Assembly (NCBI GenBank): GCA_963573305.1
Contig: OY754329.1
Location: 61,625,084 to 61,689,083, forward strand
Origin: Pyrrhosoma nymphula
Lineage: Eukaryota > Arthropoda > Insecta > Odonata > Coenagrionidae
Length of the DNA: 64,000 nt
Reading direction: 5' to 3'
Positions 34,801 through 45,839 of the stretch are shown piece by piece. The translations under genes and the position numbers were made by a program. The notes below the pieces were generated by a model. The model saw only the letters and a list, made by a program, of their open reading frames with translations. It was not told the DNA's origin and searched no databases. How positions within the stretch are numbered: the first letter of the stretch is position 1; every line of letters begins with the position of its first letter.

Positions 34801-37800
34801 TTTGTGGTGTCAGAAGAGAGGAAAAAAAATTAGGATAAAAAAGGAATACAGCTTATGCATATTTTGTTTACAGCCAATGCACAATTGAATATTTCGTCAA
34901 GTGTGAGGATAGCTGTAGCCAACTTTCTTATAGTTTAAAATACTGATCATCGAAGGCTCTCTCAATTTTCACTCAGATTCTTTGAACTTTTACCATTGTT
35001 AGCCTGTTTATTGCTCCAGTTAGACCGTTAACTATCCTCAGTATTAATGATGTAATATTGTCCTCTGTGTACGAAGTTGTTTCACTTGACGCATAATTTT
35101 CTGTAATTTTCAAGTACTACTGAAAACTTGAGTTTCATTGCTGCGATTTACCGATTGCCGCTCTCGTCACTCATTGAAATTCAGCCTTGCCTGAGTGAGG
35201 GTGTTCCTTTCGTGAGTGAGGATATTATCATTCATGTTTTCAGACTCGCATCTGCAACTTTTTATCAATGCAAAGTAAAGTAAGAATTTTTTTTCCGAAA
35301 ATTTGTTGAGTATTATCAAAATTTATTGTAAAATTTTAGATCATAGTTTGTCGAATTGGTGGCTCCACGATTTTCACGATAAAGAGGAGTTTAAATTTGG
35401 TATTCATGATAATCGATCCTTAATCAATATATTTTGTTTCACTGTTATTTGTGGTTAAGTAGAATAATATCACTATCTATTTCCTATAGGAGCTGAGCTT
35501 CCAATCCCTGTCATTGACTGTCGACTTATTGCTTTTTTTAGAGTTCAATTTTAGCCCTCTAGTCGTTCTAAGCTACTATTTTCTTTGGAATAGTTATCAT
35601 CTTGTTTTTTAGTTGATTGATTAATGGGCATCAATCATGAAGAACTTAATATTTCAGGTATTACATGTTGGAATTTTGTTATCAGAGATTTATGAATGCA
35701 ATGTTGTATGGTATAATTAGCTAAATTTTCATAGTATTGAGTTGCCGTAAATATCAGATTTTAGGTAGATAAAGGCATATAAATATTCAACAGGAGGACA
35801 GATATGCAAATGACAAACAACGGAATCGGCGCAGCTGCGGGCCATGACGCAAACAGGGTTGTGAATTTGACTCAGATTTTCAACATCGCCCACTGGCAGC
35901 CTGATTTAATTTACGAGGATTATTTTCTCTATCGACAGTGGTTATATTTCGATCGGATGAATGGGGAAGAAGAGAGCCCTGTGATGGCTCGTGAAAGACC
36001 ACACTGTCTCTGCTTCCCCTGGGGCCACCACTTAGGCCTACAGTTGAAGGCCGCGATTTAGAATGCGAGGTGAATTTCGAGGATAAAAAATATCTTGAGT
36101 TATGAACTGAGGGAAGTAGCGACTCTGTAGCGGTGGATACTCGATTCCTAATGTCCTTGTTAAAGTCCCGCTCATGTTTTCTTCTCGAGTCAAGTCCCGC
36201 TCACCCCTTATATGCGTGGTGACTGATAAGAAGGTATATAATGTGAGGAGAGGTTAAACCTGTTGGGAATCTACTTTTAAAAAATTATGATGTGAGAAAA
36301 TATTTCCTCGAGTTTCTCCGACTGAACCGCAATTGAATGATCTTCATGCCACCGAAAATAAATGGAATGAATAATTTTATTAATTTGTGCTAATGAGAGT
36401 TTTTTTTCATCCTTATCTCATAAATTTGGGTTCTCAGTTCCGAAGTTTAGGGATCTAAGTCATTTTGCGCGATTTGTACGTTGCTAGTTTCAAGGCCCTG
36501 GACCGTCCTCCGACGTCAGTATATGGCCCTTATTTACACCTCATTAAATGTCACATTTTCTACGCTGACTGCCATTCAACTTCGATCCCCCGAGCTGCAG
36601 CCTTCGGACATCGTTTTGTGAAACGATTTATGAAGCCTCTTAGCCAGAATAGACGAGAGAAGTCTGCAGGAATGGGGGTTTTATAGGAGAGTATCTACAT
36701 TGAGTATATGTTCCCCTAAACCTTTTCCCGCTTTCCTGAAATTTATGCTGCCAATTGAAAGAATTTCCGTTTTTTATGCCTCAATTTGATCGTTTTCTTG
36801 GAAAAAGTAATTGATGTGTAGGCGTAACAGAGTTCTCCAAAAAATACTCCAAAATATCTCTTGTGGTTTTCTGAAATAATGGCTTTATAGGAATGTTATG
36901 AGAATTAATGATAGTTTGGTCGATTTTTATGTCGCTGCTAAAAGGGATGTACCCCTATTGGCATTTTCTACCAAATAAATTGTATATTGGTTGAATTACC
37001 CGACAGAAAATAAATAATGGTAAATACGGCTCTATTGATTGTTGACTTCGGAGATTACAACAACAAATACCTATGCGAAATTGAGGTGGTGATTTGGGTG
37101 ACGAAATAACGATTGGCATTCTGTATCTCAATTGGACTACGGCACGGGTCTATTTTAGGAATCCGATGTAAAAAAACTAGTACATAAATGGAATATCATG
37201 GAAGGGAAAATTTAAGAGAATACAGCATTATAGATAATTCGGTTTATACCTTTGTTTTGGCTAGGAACGTGCGTAAACCCATCCAAAGGAGCCAGAAGCG
37301 CAGGGACGCCATAAGTATTCTCTTCATTAACGAATTATCGAGATGATTTGCATGCAGTACGGTTCCGTCTATGCGTATAACGGCGTCAGATTGAGTTGGC
37401 GCCCTTAATTTGTAATTGCCTTTCCCGACTTGATGTATTTTCTCCCTCTATCTCCATTGGACGCTACCTTGTGGTTATTCGCATATAACAAACACGATGC
37501 TCTGATATGCTTGCAGCGCATCATTTCTGAGAAGCTGCTTTGTTAAAATTTTGTAATAGTAATAAATTTGCGATTCAAGATATTGATTGACCGTTTATAT
37601 CAATTTTGCGCAAACCATGAGAATTGCAGCAGGTGGCAGCGGAGGGTAATCGACGGGAAGGTACCCCTATATAGTATGGCAACTGCTTTAAGCAGTTTTG
37701 CAAGATCGAGAAGTAAAACCAATGGGATAGAAAATTTTATCCATCAAAGCTACTATAATCGGAAACACTCATGTTTAAATCAGTGAATTGTTTTCTTATT

Positions 37801-38210
37801 AACCAGAAAGTTGCGAACTATAAATTTTGTTAACTTCTCGCGTTACTGTCGTTGGATGTTAATTAAATACATGAACCAATGATTTTAATTAGTTTGTGTC
37901 AGTGAATTGTTATCGCATTTGCACGTGAGTTAGATAATATTTTCAAAAGGATCTAAGGTCTCTGTTTTTTTTGGAGTTTTTCTATCTCTACGATCAGTTC
38001 CTTAAATTTTTTAAACGTCTACTCGTCTCTTCATTCACTGATGATGCAAATCAATGCTTAAATTTTTTAAGTGCCTCGCTGAGTTGTCGAAAGAAAGAGC
38101 TGCTGGTCAAACGACCCGGATTCGGTTACGGTTTTCTTAATACTGTTGTATTTGTGCAATCTGTACTTAATGGTACTGTTCAAAGAACTGCGGAACTGGC
38201 CGCGCAGTAA
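34801..38210. other. Gene-free stretch
   Basis: No gene recognised. The plus-strand frame at 35804-36061 (85 codons) and that at 36465-36686 show no domain. Around 37260-37450 lies a moderately GC-richer block with a perfect POU octamer (ATTTGCAT at about 37346) and several TAAT cores; see the findings. Confidence 0.4.
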
Positions 38211-38212
38211 CT

Positions 38213-38325
38213 TCAACGGTGTGACCCGCTGATGGTCACACATGATGTGTAATTCACAGTGAAAAAAATCAGTCGTCTGGACTGGGGGATTCGAACCCAG
38301 AACTCTCGATTCCATGAAAGTCACA
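38213..38325 (-). mobile_element. SINE family A, inverted copy
   Basis: Minus-strand reading gives GAATCGAGAGTTCTGGGTTCGAATCCCC, shown here in parts: an intact B box GGTTCGAATCC, then CTGATTTTTTTCACTG, GAATTACACATCATGTG and GCGGGTCACACCG. These match the family A order at 27.0 kb and at 38.34 kb. The A-box half is missing or reduced to the part that faces the next copy, so the two copies meet head to head at about 38325-38337. Confidence 0.72.
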
Positions 38326-38335
38326 ATGGAAGAGT

Positions 38336-38480
38336 ACACTTGGTTAGCTGAACTGGTAAGAGTACTCGGTGCGAAATCAAGGGGTCTGGGTTCGAATCCC
38401 AGTCCAAGCTAATGATTTTTTCACTGCGAAGTTCAAACGATTAATGGTACTGTCATGTATCTGAAAATTGGTGGATCGTG
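38336..38480 (+). mobile_element. tRNA-derived SINE, family A
   Basis: This has the best tRNA-like head of the window (38338-38410): A box TTAGCTGAACTGGTAAGAGT, B box GGTTCGAATCC, and a perfect 5-bp T stem (CTGGG/CCCAG). The acceptor arms pair at only about five of seven positions. The anticodon stem has a mismatch and the loop TGCGAAA lacks the conserved T33, so I call it a SINE and not a tRNA gene. The signature AATGATTTTTTCACTG follows directly. Confidence 0.75.
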
Positions 38481-39195
38481 GGACCGATTGGTTTGCAAGG
38501 GAATTGGCAATTTGAGGGAGTGTCGGCGCGGAGTCCAATGCTCGGAGAGTCCGTCTACTTCTCTTTCGTTGATGTGGAGTGCAGGGGCAACGAGGTAGGG
38601 GAAGAGAGGGAATCTGAATGCACTGAGGTATGATCAGACTTGATGGCTGAGCATGCGACAGCTGTGCAGGCACATTGCATCGCCATTACTCATTGCCCCG
38701 TCCGCTCTATCTCCCCCATGCCGTCTAGCGTGCGAATGGACCACTCTTAAGGTGCGTTCTGACGTAGGAGATCCGAAAAACTCCAGACGTGTGAACGCTC
38801 TAGGAGAACCTCTCTCGTTCGGATGTTCCCCATTCGCTTCAGGCTGTGCGATTATTTAAATTTCAATATCGCATTTCGATGTAAATTTGAAATTCTGAAA
38901 GGCAAGGTTCGGTACGTTCTTTGCCATTTATTTGTGGCAGTTGAGAAAGTCTTGCAATCGTCGCCTTATCACGCGTCGTGACAGTTTTTATGAACAATCC
39001 TCGCAGCAAGTGGCTTCTTTGAAGTACAACCCAGCTTTGGGAGTACCATCACACAATAAGATAAACCGCAGTGGTACCGACATATAATTATTATAGAGCC
39101 TTCAAATCCTTTGGAATCTGTAATCCTTGGTAGCGTAATTTTATTTGTGGAATATGTAAAATTATTTTGCTGGAAATGTCTTTGATATGAAACAT
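38481..39195. other. No recognisable gene
   Basis: Nothing recognised. This stretch leads into the splice-like signal at 39200-39240. Confidence 0.4.
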
Positions 39196-39199
39196 GACT

Positions 39200-39240
39200 G
39201 TGCTAATTGTGATTCTTCTTTCTTTTGCAGGTAAGTGAGA
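39200..39240 (+). other. Candidate recursive splice site (ratchet point)
   Basis: CTAAT, a good branch-point match, at 39203-39207 is followed by a pyrimidine-rich run (TTCTTCTTTCTTTTG) and CAG. GTAAGTGAG starts on the very next base (junction 39230/39231). An ideal 3' splice site fused to an ideal 5' splice site with no exon between is the ratchet-point signature known from very long insect introns, where the intron leaves in pieces and the site regenerates. If real, the window lies inside a long plus-strand intron. No flanking exon is visible. Confidence 0.6.
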
Positions 39241-40612
39241 TTTTTCAGCGGTTGTGGCTTTGAAACTTGAAATCGGTGGTGGTGAGTGATAAAATTTCAT
39301 AACTAACCGTATGTTCAGGTTCCGAATTCTCGGGTTGTCCTTAGTAGTGTCAGATAGCCGCGAAAGATGATGCAAATTGTGGTGGGTGACAACTTACTCT
39401 TTTCATCAGTGCTTCATGCAATGTTTTGATAGCTTAATGAATTAAGGATTATGTTATGAAATTGTAGGATAGAAAATTAGCGTAAATATGTTTTTATTCA
39501 AAGTAATGACTCTTTCGAAAGTATTTGCTGCAAAAATGTAGCTTTTTTCTATCATTGAAATGACGCTTCGCCGGTGAAACTGGAACAATGACGAGACAAC
39601 TCCAGCCAATTTAAACAATGCGTCGCAATGTGACTACTATGTGAATAGCTAGTAAATTTCGATACGAGATCTATGTATACAAGAGGCTAACTCCTAAGCT
39701 AACACGTTGACTTGTGTCGCTAGCTTCGTGCTCTGAGTAAATACCGGTACTTGCAATCAAGGCTCATGAAATAATATTGATCATGTAAATATATTATCAA
39801 CTGTCCAAATTTATGCAATGATTTTAACGTTTGATTTACTCTTCCTTTCGGATGCATGTCACTTGTATCATTTGAAAGTATGCAGCTTAGTTTAGTACTG
39901 CATTCCTGTTAGAAGTCCCCTTCCTCAATTAGTCTGACATTGCTTCAACAACCACACTCCTATCAGTGTCTCTGACCAAATCAGTTTTAACGTGTACCCT
40001 TATTACCACAGCGTGTCATGCATCTAAGTTGATTTCAACCTTGATCTGGAGTATTGTAATCCCTTTGTGTGTGTTTGCATGCATATTAAATTATATACCT
40101 GATCATGCTGCACTGTGGCGAAACCCGGGTCGTACTATAAATATTTTATGTGGAATTGCAGTACCTTATTTTCCTATCTTCATGATGGATAAATTCCACC
40201 GAGTGACGCCTGAAACCGTTACCTTCATATATGTGTGTTTAAAAATTTGTAGAAAAATAAAAAAATGATATATATACTTAAAGGCTATCATGCTATCATA
40301 TCTCCGTCAAGAAATTCTTATACCTACTCTTTTTCTTGCTTTAAAAGTAAATATATGTATACTTATGTTTGTATCAGGAATATGACTTATGTATAAATTT
40401 GAATAGCATGGTAGTATTAATGGGAACCCATGGACAGGTCAGCCTTAGAGGTTTTCAAAATGTATGCAATGATGTTTATGAAAATGTTGCATTGCATTAA
40501 TGCATTCCCTATCTATTTATCTTAAAGGCTCAAGTTCTCTGTGAAAATGTTCATATAATTAGCCTGATTATTGGCTGTAATTCTTAATGAAAAAAATCAT
40601 GCTCCCCCTTAC
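39241..40612. other. Gene-free stretch
   Basis: No gene recognised; the 100-codon frame at 39966-40268 has no motif. Confidence 0.4.
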
Positions 40613-40614
40613 TT

Positions 40615-40835
40615 CCGCGGCGCGGTAGCCTCATTGTGTTGATTGCTGACCCAATGACTGGCAGTCGCGGGTTCACTCCCCTCTGGGCACGTCCGCTTAA
40701 ATCCAAAATGTGTGATTTTATGGAAAATTCATTTCGGGGTAGCACATGAAAGGAACCGGCTTCTCCACCCTGATAAAATGTGCTTCTCCGCTCATTGAGT
40801 TTAGTACTAGGTGAACTTTACCCTCACCAATCAAA
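40615..40835 (+). mobile_element. tRNA-derived SINE
   Basis: Head at 40620-40690 with A box (GCGGTAGCCTCATTGTGTTG) and B box (CGGGTTCACTCCC), followed by GGGCACGTCC as in the 5.8-kb element. The rest of the body runs through GGAACCGGCTTCTCCACC. The 3' limit is uncertain. Confidence 0.62.
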
Positions 40836-41104
40836 CCGTAGAAGATTGTAGAAGCGTCGTGCCTGGCTTACAGCTGTTGTAGCTTTAAACTAATTGAAAT
40901 TTGCCTGTGGGAAAAAGGTTTGCCTAACCGGGGAAAATATTTCGTTGACCAGATTATCACGCTTCGTGTTATGATTCATTCTCGTTATTTCAGGTTTCAT
41001 TTCAGTGGTTTCTTTGCAGCACGAACCTACTTGACGTGTGTTATCATTGACGGACCCGAAATGATATGTGACAGCTATTTCCAATAGATCCTCCCGAAAT
41101 AGCC

Positions 41105-41205
41105 CTTGAGATTAGGAATCCTGGGTAACACAGCCGTCAACGGCCTGGCAAGCCGTAGGTCCTTGGGTTGATTCCTTATGCAATAAACCTGGCAATTACT
41201 CTGGC
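41105..41205 (+). mobile_element. Decayed tRNA-like SINE head
   Basis: GGGTAACACAGCCGTCAACGG and GTCCTTGGGTTGATTCC are spaced like A and B boxes, with an anticodon-arm-like inverted pair (GGCCTGGCAAGCC) between them. It lies only about 300 bp after the previous SINE in the same orientation and may be a second unit of a compound insertion. Confidence 0.45.
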
Positions 41206-41269
41206 AGCTTCCAAGTGTTCATGTTAAAAAAATCCTCCGTTGATACATAGTTGTCGATTTGCCCTCAGA

Positions 41270-42060
41270 CGCGTTCAATGTTCATTTAATTTCACGTTTG
41301 ATCTTACATATTTTAGTCCACATCTAGTCGTTGGAGCGACTCTCCGCCGTGATTCTTTTCGTTCTCGAGGTTTTCCTCCTCGTACACGGGCATCGGGGGA
41401 GGAACAAATGGGCGGGAATTGACGTCTGGAAGACAATGCAGAGTGTGTTGGGACTGCGTGGAGGGGAATGAAATGGGGGAGGGGGAAGAGACTGTCTCGG
41501 TGGCGGTCGGAGGGTGGCTGAGAAGAAGGTGAGGGGCAGGGGGTGCCGTTGACTCGGAATGGATGGGAGGCAGAGGGTGAAGAGGGGACGAAGAAGGGGA
41601 GGAAGGTGGGAGTGGAAAGGAGGGTCACGAATCGGCTTCGGAGAGTGAAAAAGAGACACAGAGAGAGAGGGCGTCCGTCCTCCGTCCGTGATGCTTCCCC
41701 TCTCGCCGAGTGACACGCCAGACACTCTGGAAAGAATTGCTCGAAGGAGGAACAGTGGAGAGGACTGCTCCTCTTCCTTCAAGGTCCCTGGGAGCGGCCG
41801 CGGTCCTTCTGGAGTCGGGCGACCGCGTTGCTCTCGTAGAACACCTCAAAGCCTTCCAACTCGATCAAAATATCTTCTCCCGCTTCTTCTCACTACTTTG
41901 TAGAGGTGCTCATTACATTCCAAACCAAATAATGCCGTTCATTGGCGGTATAATACGTGTGACTCTCACTAATTTTGAGGTGGTAGATCAAATATCCCTC
42001 TTGATCAAATAGTATCGTTCATAACTTGTAGCATACTTTGGATTTAGGTTCTTCTACTTC
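41270..42060. other. GC-rich GA tract, no gene
   Basis: From about 41430 to 41690 the plus strand is GA-rich, including a run of GAGA near 41660, and it is followed by a GC-rich part with a NotI-type GCGGCCGC at about 41795. Minus-strand frames of up to 152 codons cross it, but they encode low-complexity Pro/Ser/Arg sequence and there is no conserved domain. Confidence 0.45.
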
Positions 42061-42069
42061 TAAGTGCTT

Positions 42070-42375
42070 AGATTTTTTGCGTCGTTTGGCAGGAAGGCAA
42101 ACGAGGAAGTGTTACATATGTTGGTAAAGGAAAGAAAGTCGGTAGGTTAATGCGAATATTCACCGGAGGCAGCGAAAATGAACGAAGAGAGTGCCTAGAA
42201 GGAGGGCATATTGGATAGGGTGATTGAGGGGAGAATGTGGGGCAAGCGTGGAAAATGGAGAAAGATAACAGGAATTTTGGACAATATGAAGCGCAGTAAA
42301 ATATACGAGGAGCTGAAAATAGATGTAGTGCGGGGAAATAACGTCGTCAGGAGTAGTTGGAGACGACCATGCTGT
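42070..42375 (+). mobile_element. LINE reverse-transcriptase C-terminal relic
   Basis: One frame at about 42078-42147 reads FGRKANEEVLHMLVKERKSV before a stop. After a shift, LDRVIEGRMWGKRGKWRK, ILDNMKRSKIYEELK follow (42206-42320). These match WTERKTNEEVL...GEERK and KAVIEGRMLGKRERGRK...MDRMKKG of the 52-kb copy and the usual GKRGRGR/LDxIKxxxYEELK ending of this LINE group. A short deletion or frame change separates the blocks. It is a 5'-truncated, dead ORF2 end. Confidence 0.72.
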
Positions 42376-42486
42376 AGAGTAAATATGGTTAGCGGTTGTC
42401 CAATGAGCTACCAATCAAATTCTGGAACACTGGATGAATACGCACTGTCTAACTTGAGGCCTAATTCTACGGAAAGCAAAACTTCC

Positions 42487-42605
42487 TAGCCCGAGGTGGG
42501 ATTCGAACCCATGAGATTTGGGTTATTAATTAATTGGGCAACTTTGCCTAAATATGGTTCTAACGAAACCGAAGAGATACCAACCGATTAGGCTATTTCT
42601 CTGAG
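42487..42605 (-). mobile_element. tRNA-like SINE head with enlarged spacer
   Basis: On the minus strand, A box TAGCCTAATCGGTTGGTATC and intact B box GGTTCGAATCCC are separated by about 65 bases instead of the usual 30 or so. The extra DNA sits where the anticodon loop would be and contains a small inverted repeat, GGCAAAGTTGCC. This could be an insertion in a SINE head or descent from an intron-containing tRNA gene. The acceptor arms do not pair, so I do not call a tRNA gene. Confidence 0.55.
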
Positions 42606-42659
42606 ACGCTTATGAAATTTTGAGTTTATTGCTAATAATTATGCGTATCTTTTTATATT

Positions 42660-43000
42660 GATAGTATACGGCTCCGTTGAGGTTACTTGGCGGCATCCAA
42701 TGGATAAATTAGGAAATTGGAAAACTGCATTCCATTATCCATTCCTTCTAATGTCAGTAGGTCCAAAAGTTTCTCTGTCTCTCGACATCATTTCTTCTCT
42801 TCACAAACTGTTGTTTTTTTCGTGTCCGGGAGCGTCCTGTTTATCTTTCTAAACGGCATATTCGAAAAGATTATGGTCATCATTCGAGTGCCGTCTTGGG
42901 CCGGCCAAAAGACCTCTTTGGGAAATTTGCCTCGGGACGTGCTCTCAACCGCCGCTCGGACGTGCTCAACGCTCGTGTTTGACAGCTGATGCTCGATTTA
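42660..43000. other. No recognisable gene
   Basis: Short plus-strand frames only; no motif. Confidence 0.35.
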
Positions 43001-43880
43001 TACTTATTACTACTTTTATTTAGTATGCTCATTACTTGTGGGCTGAATCGGGGAACTTTGGCGTGGACGTGTTGTTTTGTTTAAAATATAGAGCGCAATC
43101 CGGAGATAACTGTTTCAACGTTTCCGAAATAAAGGTGGACGGCCCCGCTAGCGTTTTAGCGACGACGTTGAGGAATCGTGGGACGTCGCAGCTCCCGCTA
43201 CCACATCGCACGCATATTATGACTGAATTTACTCCGTGCTCAGGTAAAAAATTAGACTGGGCGCGGTCGAAGCCGCCCTCCGGCTGAGTTCCATTATGGC
43301 TCGAAAATTGTCGGAAAAGAGCGTTATTATGGCTCGGTATGAATTATTATACGGCTCGCTCCTTGGCGTGTGTAATCTGGCTAGATTTATGCATGGAGCA
43401 ATGTCAAGACCTAATCGACAGTTGAGTGCGTAGTCGTGGTAGTGAAATATATGAACATTAATACACGATTTCGATGGTGAAATGCTGTCCAAAGGTTTAA
43501 AACGGTTCGAGCCGCGGCCTACCTATTGTTGACAGCCTACTCCTATTGATCCAGCGCTCCGGGGGCTGATTCCATTTCCCATTCGTCCGGTACTTTTTAC
43601 GGTCCGATGTGATGATTTTATCAGGCTCAATTTTGTACGCGCTGAGTGAAGTAAATCATTGCGTAAAGCTCATGCAACGTCGCCGAATGCTTTTCGCACG
43701 AGGCTCTCATTCGCAAAATCTTTGTCGATGGCCTGTTGAAAAGTAGGCGTAAATTGCTGCTACCAATTTTCCGCGGATTCATTCATGGCCCTGGGGACAG
43801 CACTTAAACGCAGCAGGATTCCGGGCCCCGGCGACCGAATAACAGCCGGCCAAAGAAAGAAGGATATGCGGGTAAGCCTC
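43000..43880. promoter_or_regulatory. CpG-richer island, possible enhancer
   Basis: This is unlike its A+T-rich flanks, has retained CpG, and carries several copies of TTATGGCTCG/ATTATGGCTC (about 43295 and 43327), GATTTATGCATGG-type sequence near 43385 and TAAT cores. TTATGGC/TTTATGG are posterior-Hox-type sites. Frames on both strands show no domain. Assignment as regulatory DNA is inference from motif clustering and base composition only. Confidence 0.25.
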
Positions 43881-44461
43881 AAAATAAAACTTCTTTAGGC
43901 CTTTTGTGGTAGATTAAGGGAGAAACTCAGAAAAAATCCTAATTATATTAACATAGAGTAATTATTTACTCTATAATATCAGTAAGACTTAACTTAGGAT
44001 ATGCTACAAGTATTTTGTACTCATCAAAAAAGAGCTGAGTGAAGAATTAGATTTAGCTCAAAGAAGAATCCCCAAAACTATAAAAATTTAATATAAACTT
44101 TTGACTGAGATATTGGGTGAACTTGGATAGAAGTCTCTAAGTATGAAGATAGCAAGAAAGATTTAGTCTTTCAAGAAGGTACAGGACGCCCGAGTTTAAT
44201 TCTGACGCCGACGATGCTTTTTTTTCAACTTCGGTAGATTTCTCTTCTTAGTTTTATGAAACAAGGAAGATTTTAAATGTTGGCTGTTTAATTTACCGCC
44301 CTTAATTAGTGGCCTCTGCACAGCCACGGCAATGTACCAGTTATTTTAAATGCAAAAGATTTAGAAGTAATATGTTCTACTTATCAATATTGTTTGGTTT
44401 GGTTGGTTCAGGGGCGGTTTCAACGCGTAGGATCCCTTGTCTCCCAGCCCTTAGAACCATC

Positions 44462-44697
44462 GGCCTATTTTAATCCTATTCTGTCATGACTCGCCGTGTT
44501 TGTCCAACATAATATGTCATTTCTCAACTCTTCGTACCTCCTTTTCTTCAAGGAGTCCAAAATCCTTACTCGTCTCTTACCTATTCTTCTTTTTCGAAAC
44601 ATTGTCCATATTCTCTTCAGTAGCCTCAGTGTGAACTCCTGCAATTTTTCTACCTCAATCGGATATCTCCCTTCTTTCTTCCTCTACAATTTTTGAG
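44462..44697 (-). mobile_element. LINE reverse-transcriptase C-terminal relic
   Basis: On the minus strand one frame reads RIWTMFRKRRIGKRRVR, ILDSLKKRRYEELRND, ending near 44470 with a stop. It corresponds to IEGRMLGKRERGRK, MDRMKKGRTHAEMK in the 52-kb copy and to the GILDNMKRSKIYEELK of the 42-kb copy. Upstream similarity is lost. The plus-strand open frame at 44496-44696 is its antisense shadow. Confidence 0.65.
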
Positions 44698-44929
44698 TAT
44701 TATTGCATTTGATTGGACATTTTTAAAAGTCATAGTGCAGCGCAAAAGTGTCTGGTATCTTGATACCTTCTACACTTCTCCTCTTCACTTCTTAGCACCA
44801 CACGCATCAGTGGCAGCTCTTCGGGATACAAAATAAATATATTATAGTGGAGGAAGAAAGAAGCTATTTCTTTCTTTTCTCAAGAATTTTCTTTAATCAT
44901 CTTCCCGATCTGCCTCCTTTCTTTTGCGA

Positions 44930-45275
44930 GAGCAATCAAAAAGGACCACGTACTTCCCCACCGGCTTACGCATCAAAAGGGAGCACTCCGTATTCGCCTT
45001 CGTTTGCATAAACACATCTCGCCGTCCATGTTTTTACGGCCGATGATTGTGCATGTAAATGACGACTTCATGCTTCGCTTGGTTGCCAGTGAAAATGAGT
45101 AGTATTATTTCTCGCGCCCTGAAGAATTTTTTTTCTCGCCTACGGGCCCTTCCGTAGACCTTCCGTGGAGTGAGTTTCGTGAGCGCCTGCAAAAGGCACC
45201 GAGTAATCGGCCATTACTCAAAACGCGTCGTAAAGAACGCACGTGCCACCAATCGTAAGACTCCACAAGGAACTT
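44930..45275. promoter_or_regulatory. Possible cis-regulatory block
   Basis: Contains ATCAAAAGGG (TCF-like), TTTGCATAAACA (octamer-like joined to a forkhead core), ATGTAAATGACG, and a CpG-richer composition without any identifiable repeat. No coding signal. Offered only as a candidate for conservation testing. Confidence 0.22.
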
Positions 45276-45839
45276 TGAGCAATTGGGGTGAAAGAAAAAA
45301 AGTAAGAAAACGATTCACTGAATCCACGAAATGACTATGGTGAGCGGTTTTAACGACGGAGTTTATGGAGATCAGAAATGAAGAGGGTGATTGGGAAGTG
45401 AAGCAGTCCCCTCCCTCAAGTGTATTTCGTTAAATGAATTGCCTCCTTTGTATTTATAATTTCCAGCTTCATTGCCCATCATCCTACTTTTTTCGTTTTC
45501 ATTTTAATTGCCACCGTTGTGGAAAATGTTTTTGCAAATAGAAACACGATTTTTAAAATGATTGTGTATTCGCCATGTGGTTACTAATTATGACGTCTCA
45601 GCTTAGTTGCGGCCGACTGTATTTAATTCTCCTTCTTCCGTCTGAGCTTGAACGACAGTTGCAAAAAGGTTCTGTGGCCGGGAAACTGATTCAACAAGCA
45701 CTATGTGATTGAGGCAGTACTAAAAGAGGTATTGAAAATTTTCGCCTAAGCAGACACCATGGTAGATTTAATTTTCCAAAATATTGATGATCGAAATTTC
45801 AAGTAATATATTTATAAAGCTTTGAATATTTTCTGGATG

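Noticed and set aside
38338..38410. Functional tRNA gene
   Set aside because: T arm is perfect, but the acceptor arm pairs poorly, the anticodon loop lacks T33, and the following sequence is the SINE family A signature.
41324..41782. 152-codon minus-strand open frame
   Set aside because: Explained by a GA-rich tract; competing frames of similar length cover the same bases and none has a domain.
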